Assembly: GCA_036872755.1 (NCBI GenBank) | Contig: JAVHNS010000020.1 | Location: 124,001 to 188,000 of the forward strand | Reading direction: 5' to 3' | DNA length: 64,000 nucleotides | Source: Orbilia blumenaviensis | Taxonomy: Eukaryota; Ascomycota; Orbiliomycetes; Orbiliales; Orbiliaceae | Program-made: the position numbers and the translations under genes | Shown here: positions 1 through 11,835 of the stretch, piece after piece | Layout: every line of letters starts with the position of its first letter | Position numbering within the stretch: the stretch's first letter is position 1 | The notes under the pieces: generated by a model | Database searches by the model: none | Seen by the model: the letters and a program-made list of their open reading frames with translations, nothing else | What the model was told of the DNA's origin: nothing

Positions 1-1154
1 TTCCTAACATCATCAAATTCCTTGCGGGTCAGATAACGCAGAAGGTCGCCGATATTGTCATGTCCTGGGGGCATGTATAGTTCCATTCTCTCAGCGAGGT
101 CGAGAAGGGTCTGCCCGAAACTTGTGCCGACCAATGAACGGTTGAAGAGGACTGCGAAGAAGTTTCTAGTCGTTGCATGATGACGATATATTGCGGCCCT
201 GTCATTTGAGCGAGGAGCGGGGAAATGCAGCTCATGCGCTATCCCTTCCAGGTCCCGACTTCCGTTAGATGGGACGGGCTGGATATCCTGATCTGCAGAC
301 ATCAGAGAGGATGATATGCTTGTTGGAGATTGTGGAAGGTCGTCGTAGTCATAGAGGGAGCCAATTAGGAATGGAGAGTTTGTAGCCCGTAGAAGAGAGG
401 ATCTTATCCTAAACGATGGCTGTCTGAACGGCTGGTCCTCTTTGGATTTTGAGAACTTGTCGGAGAGGTAGACAAGTGTATCTCCATCTGGGAACCAGAG
501 TTCGGGGTCCTACATTATTTTCCTGTGTTAGTATACCTCTTCTAGACGTCCATTCAAGTATATGCAGAAGGATATCCATACCCGTCGATTAAGACCAGTA
601 TACGTCATACATTGCCGACCGCCGCCATCCCATCTTTTGAGAATCGGAGCAGACTCGACTTCAAGATCTAACTTAGGTTTTGTCGCAACAGGACTGATCT
701 TTTCCGCCAAAGTTCCCCGAATCTTGTCGGACTTCGAATCAATGAACGACCTGAAAACAGATTTCTGATTCGACGACGACCGACTAAAGGACCTCGAAGA
801 AAACGAAGATAGACTAGGCGACCCTGTCGATGTTGCCGGCGTAGCAAGTCCCCCATAGCCAAACTTTGTAACTCCGCTGGATCCACTTGAAATCTTATCT
901 AATTTCGATCGTGCTCTCGCCGAACGCTGCGCCATCTTGTCGGTCGGTGATGCTCGAAAGCTCTGTCGGTTTCTACCAAATAATCCCTTCCTTCCGGAAT
1001 GATATCGTGACCGTCTTAACGGTAATATTCGCCGTCTATGGCTGTCGGGAAGAGTTCGGGCTTTGGTGCCGCTGCTGTTGTATATTCCAGTGTCGGTGAT
1101 TGATTTTATATCTGGGGGGAAAGTTATTGTCGGTTCTGGTTCTGTACGATCCAA
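1..1154 (-). CDS. Conserved fungal protein of unknown function, 3' part outside window
   Basis: Two exons are visible: 1154-582 (191 codons) and 509 to the window edge. The 72-nt intron 510-581 has a GTATGG donor, a TACTAAC branch site and a TAG acceptor, and joins in phase 0. The N-terminal 190 residues are Ser/Arg-rich and probably disordered. Exon 2 opens with DPELWFPDGDTLVYL and, near the edge, contains AIYRHHATTRNFFAVLFNRS. This combination belongs to a family of large uncharacterised filamentous-fungal proteins (I recall the later part being catalogued as DUF8004, but could not check). The start codon is the first ATG in frame; an upstream exon cannot be excluded. No enzymatic motif is visible and I assign no function. 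The C-terminus is lost past position 1. Confidence 0.75.
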
Positions 1155-2853
1155 ATCTGAGAGAAGTAGGCCGGGAATTTTGTCGGTTTATTTAAAAAAT
1201 TTAAAAAAATTTAAATAATCCCGAGTTTTAAAGAAGAATAGATAGATATATTGCGGTTGGAGGATGTTAGATCGATTTCGAGATGATGTTAATGGTGTTA
1301 ATGTTGGGCCGATATAAGATTATATTACGATATCGCTTCGATGCAATGTCCCCTCACTCGGGTCGTCGATTTCCAGCCGCCCGCCGCGAAACTCTCATGC
1401 AAACACGCCCCAGAACACAGCACATGCAAGAAAAAAGATAAAGGAGCACTGGTAGAACTTAAAAAGATATCGGCGGCTCTGGCTTGCGGGGACCACCGGT
1501 GATAAAATAATTATAATCGCGGAGCACAAGAACTCCTACGCTCGCACGGGGCGAAAGGACGTGGAGGAAAGGAAGGAATCTCAGGGAAAAAGAAGATGGA
1601 AAGATAAGTACTACTAGCAAGCACCCCAGCTGGCCAGGTCGTGAGGGTTAACTTGCAGGGGAGGCGCTAACAGACTAGTGGAGAAAGATAGGCAAAGCGA
1701 GAGGCCTAGCTCACCCGCCTTTGCTTTTGCTTCGCCTTGCTGTAATGTTCGATTTCGGATTCCGTTTTTGGAGGCGGGATGGACTCGTTATCAATGCAAT
1801 GGGACCAGAAGTGTACGTAAACTCTGTACCAAATCTCAAACCGCTGCGCTGACAAGTACTGGTATCAAACAATACAGAACTTGGATATCAAAGACAGGTT
1901 CGGCAGGCTGTACTGGGCGCGCGGGGTCTCAACTAAGTCTTGGTAGCCGGGCTGATCTGATGCTTCTTTTTTTTTTTTTGGTTTCTAGACTCGGCACTGG
2001 TACCTAGGTCCTTGTTAACGGCGTCTTCGCTTTCTATCACTTGGACTGGAGAGGTTTCTTCGGCGTAACGTGGTACTGGATGTCGATATGATAACTTTTG
2101 GGGCTGTCCAGCGGATAGGTATATATGCATACGATATGTACCTGTCTGTATTGTATGGAGATATCGGGAGGAGAAGGGTGGGCCTGGAGATTATAGTGAT
2201 TTCGATATCTGGATTTAAAAACCTCGTACCGTATGTACGCACTGTGCCCTGTAACTGACTGATTGATTGACTGAACGTAATTGACTGGCTGTACAACTAA
2301 GTAGTCTTTGTAAGGCCTCGAGCTTTCACTAGGGGCCGGACACGATGGTTATAGATGCATCCTACTATGTATCCGTGGCCTCCTGACGACAATGCAGGAA
2401 AAGCTTGTGTTCAACAATTTTGGCCTGAAATTTTACTTAACATTTCGCTTTGGGGAGAAAAAATGATACATCCAGCCTGGCTCCGCTAATACCTTTTGAC
2501 AGGTCCGAAGGATACTCCTCCGTCGTGGTGTGAGCGTGACTTGCTTTTTCAAGAGGGTGCGGGTGTTTGAGGTCGCCGACTGCAAGAAACTTGCTGGCCC
2601 CACCGCTGTCGAATGGACTAGGCCTAGGAGGGCAATGAGCCGATTAGCTATGCCATTGGAGATTCCGCATCGAAATGAATAGGGTGCCAGTCGAAAATTA
2701 GAATGCTTATGATCGCCAGGTTGGCCCGCTTAAGTTCCGATGTTCTCTACTCTCTCATTTTTGAGAGGGTGCCAGCTGGGTGGTTTAACCTTTTAGACGC
2801 TCGGGCGCATCAGACCAGATATCTGGAATCGGAGGCTGAGAGAGAAAGGAGTA

Positions 2854-2880
2854 CTCTCTCTCTCTCTTTCTCTCTCTCTC
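2854..2880. repeat. (CT)n microsatellite
   Basis: Dinucleotide run with one interruption (CTTTC), about 27 nt, in gene-free DNA. Confidence 0.9.
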
Positions 2881-5800
2881 ACCGCCATAAAGTGCTTTGA
2901 ACCATATGCATGACGTTTTAGGCATTCGTATTCTCATTCTCACGCCCGATTCACCATATCGCTATATGAAATACTATCTATACGAATCACCATGATTATC
3001 CGGAACAAGCAAAGGATCCGGCTCGTGCTCGCAGGAATGAACTCCCCAACCCGGCGTATCAGCGAAATTTGACAATGCCGTGATTACGATACGTACGGCG
3101 CGCGCAGTGAGATTCCTCAAGAGCTCCCCGCGATTTTTCAAGAAAAAGAATGCGATATATGACGACAAACCTTCCCTTCGGGGATCATTATAGGCGTTCT
3201 GTTGGCTCACCCTCGAGATCCCCTTCCGGCGGACCCAATAGCGCTCCCCTGTTCCAGGGACCACATGTCTGGACTTTTTCCTCTTCGTCCTGTGGCTGAG
3301 AAAGGAATGGATCATGGAAAGAGTCGGGTATCGCCTTTTCGTCTGGGGGAAGTTTAAGCGCCGGCTGGGCAGCAGACTACTATCCGGCTCATTCTTCTTT
3401 TTTCCCCCTTCAGCATTTGCCATTCTCTTATTTAGTATTCATGCCTTGGGCCTTTACAATTGTGGCCAAAATTGATGCCTCCTCCCGACGGACCATATTC
3501 ACAGTCATATAGCCCGAATCACATACACCAAGTGTGATTATCACAGTCATCGATCCCATCTTGTGAGCCCGGAGAACTGAGTCTCAACTCCTGTACAACG
3601 TAGCATTTAGAAACACCAATTGCAGTAGCGCAAGTTATGTAGGAAACCCATGGCTCTTTGGCCCGGCGATAAAAAAAACGTTTAAAAGAAAAAAACTTAA
3701 ACGAACACCCGGGATGAGACGTCTGGCCACGATCGAGATCTTGCTTCGAGCCACGCACTACCTGCATCCCGTTCGGAACTCTTCTGGACCAAAATTAGAC
3801 AAGCTCCTCGTGGTCGATCCTTGGCCGCTCCGCAATTGCAATGGCTCACAGAAAAACCTGTGATGATTCTAATGATACTTGCATGTATTAACATCAGTTT
3901 TATATAGTCAGGCCAGGAGTCAACGGAAACTCCCCAGACTTGTTCGAGGTCAACCCAATAGCAAGGCTAAACGTTTACCAAACCAAGTTAAACGTCATTC
4001 CTTATGTATGACCCCAATCCTTCCGAAGACGATTTTCCCCGCTCCCGACCCTTTTCTTATATTGATCACATTCGCATACCCTGATCTTGCGTAATGCTAC
4101 GTGCATAACGGCTTAATTATTTGTACGTAAAGCCCGATTAATATCCTCGTTCGGGCTCGGATCGTGTCATTGGGGTTATAAATTTTATTCCGCGGATTGA
4201 TTTTTTCGTTGCTCCTGGCTGTTGGCAGGCACAATTGCAAGGCACAAGGTGGGAAAAACAACCCCGTCTAGTCTCTCAAGCCCACCATGGATTCGATTTC
4301 GACACTTGTAAGCCCAATGATGTGCAACCGTTCAACCACGGGCGCCGCGCCAATTCGTGTTAAAACATACTGACTTGTGGCCACGGGGTTTTGCACCCGA
4401 AAATTTTTCTCTTCCCTCTCCCGGCATGGACGAAACCAACGTTCGTGATCTCTTAGCCGGAATGTGTTTGAAAAAAAAAAAGTATTTTTTTTTTTTTTTT
4501 TGGTTTCAATCAGAAAGCTTAGCAGTCGCCGATGTCGTTCTGGTTAGTGTTAGGTTATTTTTACGTGATTCCAGCACGCCGAAAAAACCAGGACCAGTAG
4601 TGTTCCACCCCTGGCTTAACTTACCAACATGACAACTCCTTTGTTTTCGTCAGAAATATACTGAGTATTGAATCGCACAACTATACCGGAACATGTGGTA
4701 AAAGCTATTGAAACTATTACCCCATATTTTTACGACGGGCCCTGACTCAGGCGTACATGGAGCAGGTCCGATGTCCCAGAGGCTTACTTCTCTCCCCAGT
4801 CATTCAAATTTCTTAAGTAATAATGTCGCACTTAGTCGCAAAAAGGAAAAAGGGAAAAGAAAAAGAAACAAAAGAAGAAAACCAGAACAGAAAAAAATCA
4901 CAGTTCGTACTTAAAACCGTTGAAATTATTGTTCAACTCGGAACGACGGGGTAACTCCGCATGTAAGGGTAGCACAGAAGTTCAGCAATCCTTTCTCTGA
5001 ACCATTAGAAGCCCGCATCATTACATCCCACACGAGGTACGCGTGTTTGTATGGCCGAGTTGTTTGCTATACTCTATTCTATGATATATTGTTTGAGAAT
5101 AATATTATAACGTGTTACACAAATTATAGCTATCAGTGTTCGTTCTCCCGCTCTTCTCGATCCGACAAAGTATTTGATGGCGACGGATATCCCCCGCTGT
5201 GGATACTCGGGATTTCACGGGCAGCTCGCGCACATGTGGCATTTATAAATTGGAACTTAATTACAGGCCATTATTTCCCCCAAAATCGCTTTTGACTAGT
5301 TAGTACCTGAATGACCTTCTTGCGTCGAAAAATTTTCCGGGTACGAAAGAAGGAGTGATTTGATTTGTCAAAGTGAAGGGGGCTGGATGCAATGTACCCC
5401 AGGTTTATTCTTGTTCCCAAGGGAAAGCACAAAAAATAAAACTATATCACACACCGGCCCGCTGGTTTAGCTTGAAGTGTCGCACAAAGCCTAGACGGCC
5501 AATTTTTCTTACGTACTTAGCAATAGGCATCCCCTTCTTTTCGGGATTTACGTGTTCGTTTGTTCTAGGGGTAGATGGCGATATATCTATTGTCGAAATG
5601 GAATGGAGGGAGCTCTCATAACATTTTAAGGGGTTTCGATTGGGTTTAAACTGGGAGCCTGGGTATGTCAAAATATATTGGTTTAGACAGTATGCACGGC
5701 AATAGCTGGCCGGTTGTCTCTTGAATCCATGCTGTTACATGTCTGAGCCCAGACCAACGCATACGTTTGTAAATTTTGCTGTTGATTATACTTCCAAGTA

Positions 5801-6260
5801 TATATGTCAACCATACGAAGATTCCGTGGCTGATTAGTTAGACTCGTCAGTTTCGAATGTGGCTTCATCTGTTATTAAACGCTTTTCCATTGACGTCCTG
5901 GTGTGGTAATATCACGATATATGCGAGATGCATTCTCAGCCAGCAACAACTAATTGATCGCACAGCTTGATCAATTGAATTAAGTAATTAATTAACACAA
6001 CTAATACATACCAGCCGTTTAAGTCTGCCTGTATCCGCTGCATTGATATCACAGTTCTTCAAGTAATAAATCGACCTCAGCTTTTGCGTCAGGGGAAAAA
6101 CTCCTTTTGGGCCTTTCCGTGATTCGTGCCCCTCGCAAGTGTGTTGTTTAATGATAAGTTTTACGTAAACCTACAACAAGGCGGTTGACAGCTCTTGGAT
6201 GGAAATGGAAATGATGTCACTAGGGTTGTGATGTCTCGGCTGATACGATATGAGATGTGG

Positions 6261-6288
6261 TTTTTTTTTTTTTTTTTTTTTTTTTTTT
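6261..6288. repeat. T28 homopolymer run
   Basis: An uninterrupted run of 28 T. It lies in the gene-free region; on the opposite strand it would be a poly(A) tail of a retrocopy, but no retroelement sequence is seen next to it. Confidence 0.85.
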
Positions 6289-7276
6289 CCCTTGCATTCG
6301 CGGGGAATGCCGTGATATTTCCAACCTACTTAGTGTTGTTGGAAATATATCGATCCACGATCTCGATACCGTACTTCCGGACCCTTGAATTAATTTAAAA
6401 GGTTTCATACTACACCTTTCGAGATCGTATATAAAATAAACGGGAATTCCTATACGATCTTCGCGAGCGGGTGAGGCATATATATAGTTACGCGAACTGC
6501 TATCAAAGTTTAAAAACCTGATAGTAGTGTTCAAATGTACTTTCGCTGTAGATATCTCGATTCTATACCAACGATCGAAGTGCTGCGGGGTCGCCAGCCA
6601 ACCTTATATACACTTGTATACGTATGTACAAATTAAATATTTGTTACGCTCCGGATCCTGGGTCTAGAATTAATTCTAAAGCATTCATAGGTAACTTAGG
6701 TATATACGTGGATATAATAGAAATGGAGAGGAGATTATAACATTATAGGGCTCAGCTGGACCGCCAAGGGTTCTGGATGCACCAAGCTACCGCGGATAAT
6801 ATAATATTAATATACTGCCGTGCTAATGCTGGCTTAAACTTGGTTCCCCGGATATCGGGTATCTGTTGCACGCTTACGCGTGCGGGGTGTGCGTCTGGGA
6901 TGTTATAGGTCTGCCAACATACCATGAAGGTATCTGCTGCAGCGCGCTGCAGATGGGGTAGCTGACTCTCAATATAATGGCATTTAGTATCCGAAGCAGT
7001 CTTGATATCGATATAAACCCTTCCCAGTCGACATATATTAGTAGATATCGTTCGGATTGAATTGACTGTAATGTTAGAGTAACTGATGTGCCAGCAAAGC
7101 AGTGGGTCAGACATGCAGCGAGTGTACTGGCCTGTGTACTAGCTGGCAGTAGGTACTGTCGGGGAAATGGTGCGTTTTTTGAGGACCTTATGTGTTTTGA
7201 AGAGGTTTTGAGGTCCCTTTCGTATGCCCTTATCACCGTGGAGCCCAATCCAAGACTGGTTTGCGTTTGATAGATG

Positions 7277-7356
7277 CCTAGGTAGGTACCCAGTAGCTGT
7301 TCGACGAGACCTCAAGAGCTACCTACCTAAGGTACCTATCTACCTAGTTACTTAGC
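7277..7356. promoter_or_regulatory. Cluster of CCTAGGTAGGTA / CTACCTACCTA motifs upstream of the acyltransferase gene
   Basis: CCTAGGTAGGTACC occurs at 7277-7290, and CTACCTACCTAAGGTACC followed by CTACCTAGTTACTTAG occurs at 7319-7356. The two halves are near-inverted copies of each other. They sit 470-550 nt before the chosen start codon. Related TACCTAGGTA words occur upstream of other genes in this window, so a regulatory role is inferred, not shown. Confidence 0.4.
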
Positions 7357-7823
7357 TCAGATTTTCCCCGCAATGCTAAATCCAGATCTGGTTCCAAATG
7401 CAGCAGCTACCGAGGCAGACGACCGAGTTGGGGCAGCTGGGACGACCACTCCGTCGTCCCCAACAAATTCTGATTGGCCGCGGTTGATTTGCTAGCGAAG
7501 GCGCGCACTTGGGGAAAAGTGGAAAGTGGCCGAACTCTGCATTCCACCTTCCCTCGTCAACCTTGAACCAGCATCATCATGCTAACCTGGTTTTTCTTGT
7601 ATTCGTTCGCTTTGGCTCCTGCCATCCTTCTTCCTCCTCTCCGCCACTATCGATAGTATCAATTATTTCCTGTCCAGCTGATAATGTGCTACTGGTCGCG
7701 ACGGATATCTCCGACTTCATCATCAAACCCCTTTCGATAGCAGTCGGTTCCGATACCCTCTTGAGAAAACGCGAAAACTACAACGTCCGCCCACACACTT
7801 ACTACCCACCAAAAAGATCGACA

Positions 7824-10411
7824 ATGGATGACAAGCAGAAAACAAATGAAAGACCCTCCAGCTCTCGGTCGGATGCAGGACTGGATATCGACATCCTGAA
7901 CCAACAGAATCCGATCCAATCTCCCCTCGTTCAAGATGTTGGCGCCGAAGCCGAAGCCGAAGCCGCTGCTAACATACAGGTTACGGTCGACACACCCGAT
8001 ATGTCCCGTAACCTCGCCCAGAAGCACTCGCACTTCAGAGACCACCCTATCGAATTTCTTCGCGAAATACAGATGATGTACTCCGGAACAGGATGGAGAG
8101 CATACGATAACCCAATTGGTCAGCCAGTGTACTATACTGGGTTTACCGAGGATATGAAGAAAGCAATCCTAGGGTCCAAGCTTGTCGAAAATAAGATCCA
8201 GGGCCTTGCAGCGGAAACCGTCGACGATGAGACCAATCAGGGTTACCTTCCGGGAGCTAAGAAGGAGAAGAGACGGAAAGAGGTGGTCCGACAATTGCGA
8301 GAGGTCGCCGACAGAACGGTCGACAACATGATATGCAAGATGGAGAGCAAGAGCTTCATTCGAGTATGTTAAACACAGATCTAGAAGCTTTTGCGTAGGC
8401 TGACAGACGGGCACAGACAGCCTACTGGCTTGCATCTCAAGTCCTCTCTCGGACCTATCACCAAGGAATCCACGTATCAATGGATGAAGTTGTCACCCTC
8501 ACAAAATATGCTCGTAAAGCAGCTGAAGAAAAACAGTCAATGGTCTTCCTTCCCTGTCATCGGTCGCATATAGATTATGTCTCGTTGCAGGTGATCTGCT
8601 ACCGATTGGGCATCGCGCTTCCCGCAGTGATTGCTGGAGATAATCTCAACTTCCCAGTCGTCGGCTCGTTCCTCCAAAATGCTGGCGCATTTTACATCCG
8701 ACGGTCCATGGGGGACGATAAACTTTACCCCACTATGGTTCAAGGATACGTTGATACCTTGCTCCGAAGAGGTTACAACATGGAGTGTTTTATTGAGGGC
8801 ACAAGGAGCCGGACCGGGAAGCTACTACCCCCGAAGTTCGGAATCCTGAATTTCATTTTGTCTAGTATTCTATCAGGAAGGGTCAAGGACTGCCTGATCG
8901 TTCCTGTTTCCACACAGTACGACAAAGTAATTGAGTCCGAGAGCTATATTAATGAGCTTCTCGGTGTCCCGAAGAAGAAGGAGAACCTTTACGACTTCCT
9001 CAACGCGAGTTCTGTGTTGTCCCTGAAGATGGGTAGGGTTGACGTTAGATTCCACGAACCCTGGAGTTTGCGCAACTTTATCTTGAGGCAAATGGAGAGG
9101 ACTACGACTGTACCACCGACACTAGCTCCGCCAAAGGATGGTGCCGAAATGGAAGAGATTGTCCTTACACAAGACCAGCGTGTGAGGTTACTCCGAAGTC
9201 TTGGGTACAAGGTTCTTAGCGACATAAACACCTGTTCTGTCGTGATGCCTACCGCACTGATAGGTACAGTGCTATTGACATTGCGAGGGAGAGGTGTTGG
9301 CAAAACTGAACTTATCAGACGTATAGAATGGTTAAAATGTCGGATTGTTGCTAAAGGTGCTAAGGTGGCACACTTTGGCGGAGCTGGGACCGAGGCAGTG
9401 GTGGAGAAAGGTCTCGAAGTTATCGGCGACCTTGTTGGTAGGCTTGATAATCTTGCTGAGGAAACATATTATGCTGTTGATCGGTAAGCAGTTAAATTCA
9501 TCCAAGTGAAGTGCCCAAGTAAACTGACGTGACCCAACAGGTTCCAACTCTCCTTCTATCGGAATATGGTGATCCACCTGTTCATTTTGGAGGCTGTTGT
9601 CTGCGCCGCAATGTACACAAAGATCAAACAAGGCGGTGGCCCTGCAAACCAACGGATCGGCTGGCAGCAGCTTTACGACCACGTCTCCTTCATCTCCCGC
9701 CTATTTAGAAATGAATTCGTTTTCCCTACAGAGGGTCTCGTTACGAATCTTCAGAAGACCTTAAGGGAGCTGGAAGCTGACGATGTGATCAATGTGGTAT
9801 ATTCTAAGGACTCGCCAACTGAGGTGGAATATGTTGAACTTAGCCCGCGAGAGCGCGAGAGGGGAAGAGAAAACTATGATTTCTATTGTTTTATGATCTG
9901 GCCTTTCATTGAGGGTGTGTGGCTTGCTGGTGTTGCGGTGGTTGGTATAACACCGCCAGTAGGGAAGGATGGAGAGGAAGAAGGATGGGTGGACTCCAAG
10001 CGATTCTTAGACGTATCGCAACTGCTTGGAAAGACTCTTTACCATCAAGGCGACTTGAGCTATTTTGAAGCGGTGAACAGCCAAAGCTTGAAGAATGCCT
10101 TCACTCAGTTTACAAGCGACAATATACTAGAAACGAAGAGCGGGAAGACAAGAATACATCCAAGCTGGCGTCCAAAGATCGGACCCGACGGGAGGATAGA
10201 AATGCAGGGGAAGCTCTGGGAGATGGTTGAAAAGATTGCAGTAACCCGTAGAGAAGGGAAGAATAGAAGAGACAGTCAGACGGTCGGAAGTAGAGTCCTG
10301 AGCTTGGCGCAGAAACTGGGGATTGGTTTGTTTGAGGCAGAGGAGATGGATCTTAAATCGGAGGGTAAGAAGAAGAAACCAAAGAAGGGCTGGCTGAGGG
10401 CCATGCTTTAG
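7824..10411 (+). CDS. Glycerol-3-phosphate / dihydroxyacetone-phosphate acyltransferase (PlsB/GNPAT family)
   Basis: Three exons, 7824-8363, 8417-9483 and 9541-10411, encode 825 aa. The introns (53 and 57 nt) have GTATGT and GTAAGC donors and preserve phase. The acyltransferase block is clear: motif I HRSHID (H228...D233, the HX4D catalytic pair), motif II GAFYIRRS, motif III FIEGTRSRTG (E307) and motif IV IVPVSTQYD. Family knowledge: these enzymes put the first acyl chain on glycerol-3-phosphate or DHAP, opening phospholipid, triacylglycerol or ether-lipid synthesis. A hydrophobic stretch near residues 650-672 (CFMIWPFIEGVWLAGVAVV) fits membrane association. The C-terminus RAML is not a good PTS1, so peroxisomal location, known for animal GNPAT, is not supported by that signal. 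The frame is open 5' to 7509, but I start at the MDDKQKT methionine because the preceding sequence resembles a leader. An Ala/Glu repeat (AEAEAEAA) lies near residue 45. The choice between G3P and DHAP as substrate is open. Confidence 0.93.
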
Positions 10412-10842
10412 GTTAGAAATAGCCTCAAATCTGGTCGGAGGCTTCTTGATATTCGTGTAATATAGCATCTACCCATTCATTGTACAATACACCTGGCATT
10501 TCCACTTGATTGGCTCTTCACCTGCTCTCAAGTCATATATAATATATCCACGATACATAGCTAGTAATAATACCACGATTCAGTAAAACTTGCAAGGCTA
10601 AAGGTTTTTGTTTGGATAATATTTATGAATTGATGATATTAGGCATTGTCGTAATTAACTACTAGTAATCATTCATCTATTTATCTAATGCTAAGACCAC
10701 CCGATAACCCCCTCCTAGAACCAAGAGCCAGTATGTGCGCCGTCAAAATGCAATGGATAAAACAATCGCTATCATAATGCAACAAAAAGAAACTCCTTAA
10801 ATGCTTGTCATGAAGTTCATTAATCTATAAAGGGCCCACCGC
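10412..10842. other. Shared 3' flank of two convergent genes
   Basis: 430 nt between the stop codons of the acyltransferase (+) and the 2EXR-like gene (-). It is AT-rich and carries 3' untranslated sequence of both transcripts. No further feature is seen. Confidence 0.8.
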
Positions 10843-11835
10843 TCAACGGATGACCAATCTTCCTTTCAACAACCTCCAGTGCAACATCAATTCAACGTCG
10901 ACGTTTTCAAATTTCTGGCCATCGACCCCATCGATCTTGACATCCCTGCTGCAAGTTTTCAAGACTTTTCCTTTCAATCCTTCGTACTTTGGATCTAATT
11001 CGTAGTCTTCCTCGTACGGAATGTGGAGGTTGACATTGCCAGCTTTATATCCCCTTGTGAATGGCGAGGCAAGTTCGACCAGGTCCTTGTATGCCTTAGT
11101 GCTCAACTCGTCAAAGTTATCGAGCATAGTGGTAGAGACGGTGATATCAACGCTAACGTCCGCACTGCAAGCAGCGAGAAGGCACCGAAGCCTGCAGGCA
11201 AGAGGCATAAAGATTGTCCTCAAAGGAATTTTGCCCGGATTCGTCTTGCGGAAGGTTGGCCTCCTGAGAAGAGTGTAGAGAGTCTTCCTCTTCCCAAGTG
11301 ATGACTGCCGTTTCAAGGGAGCCTGTTGAGTGCAGTATTCCATGAAACAGGTGTCGATGATTTCGATGCGGACGTTGCGAAGAAGATGACGATATCGGAG
11401 GGATGGGTAGATGTAGGTTTTGATATCCTTTTGGAGGATTTCGTCTCCAAGGCTCCCACCGTAGTCACCAGGGCAGAAGTGGCCGACGCCGCCTTCTTCA
11501 GTGAACTCATAGGCAATGTCCTCCCATGGAGTAGTCCACCGGGCTCTGAAACATTGCTTTCGTTGGTTGTAAGCTTCATATGCCTCTGTGACGACTTTGA
11601 TAGAGAAAACGTTTTGAGTATAAAACACAAAGGAAGCTTCCTCGTGGATTTGCTTATTCACACGGAATATGGCAAGGTTGACGGTTGGAGGAGTGGCGAA
11701 GCTGTGGACTGTTGGTGACCTTCGGCGGCAGATGTCGTCGATGGCTTCTTGAGTGAGGATGGGTTCGTCGAAGAGAACGACTTGAGCATATATCTTATCG
11801 CGGATGTGGCGCGGGAGGGAAAGGAAGCTCGCCAT
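10843..11835 (-). CDS. 2EXR / F-box-like fungal protein
   Basis: Intronless 330-codon gene. The N-terminus MASFLSLPRHIRDKIYAQVV has the SLPxxIRxxIY pattern of the short F-box-like (2EXR-type) domain common in filamentous ascomycetes, followed around residues 50-75 by the usual NLAIFRVNKQIHEEASFVFY segment. The remainder is a mixed alpha/beta region without motifs. Proteins of this type are an expanded fungal group; some are thought to act as ubiquitin-ligase adaptors, most are uncharacterised. The ATG at 11835 lies in AATAATGGC context and is directly preceded by AT-rich, GATATCGATATT-containing DNA. The gene converges with the acyltransferase gene. The reading frame is clean, so it looks functional. 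Confidence 0.85.
   Translation of the reverse strand: MASFLSLPRHIRDKIYAQVVLFDEPILTQEAIDDICRRRSPTVHSFATPPTVNLAIFRVNKQIHEEASFVFYTQNVFSIKVVTEAYEAYNQRKQCFRARWTTPWEDIAYEFTEEGGVGHFCPGDYGGSLGDEILQKDIKTYIYPSLRYRHLLRNVRIEIIDTCFMEYCTQQAPLKRQSSLGKRKTLYTLLRRPTFRKTNPGKIPLRTIFMPLACRLRCLLAACSADVSVDITVSTTMLDNFDELSTKAYKDLVELASPFTRGYKAGNVNLHIPYEEDYELDPKYEGLKGKVLKTCSRDVKIDGVDGQKFENVDVELMLHWRLLKGRLVIR

Larger units (their letters stand above)
1155..7823. other. 6.7 kb stretch without a supported gene
   Basis: Upstream DNA of the partial gene on the left and of the acyltransferase on the right. It holds a T13 run at 1967-1979, a (CT)n run at 2854-2880, adjoining A11 and T17 runs at 4471-4501, a T28 run at 6261-6288 and a cluster of CCTAGGTAGGTA-like motifs at 7277-7356. 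The longest open frames (for example 149 codons at 2974-3423, minus strand, and 124 codons at 6874-7248, minus strand) show no recognisable domain and no convincing splice partners. Much of 3.9-6.8 kb is AT-rich. I see no transposase, reverse transcriptase or tRNA signature. The acyltransferase frame is open from 7509, but that upstream part is composed like a 5' leader. Confidence 0.6.

Noticed and set aside
2974..3423. 149-codon minus-strand frame starting MANAEGGKKKNEPDSS
   Set aside because: Longest frame in the left spacer, but no recognisable fold, no promoter or intron signal; kept out for lack of support.
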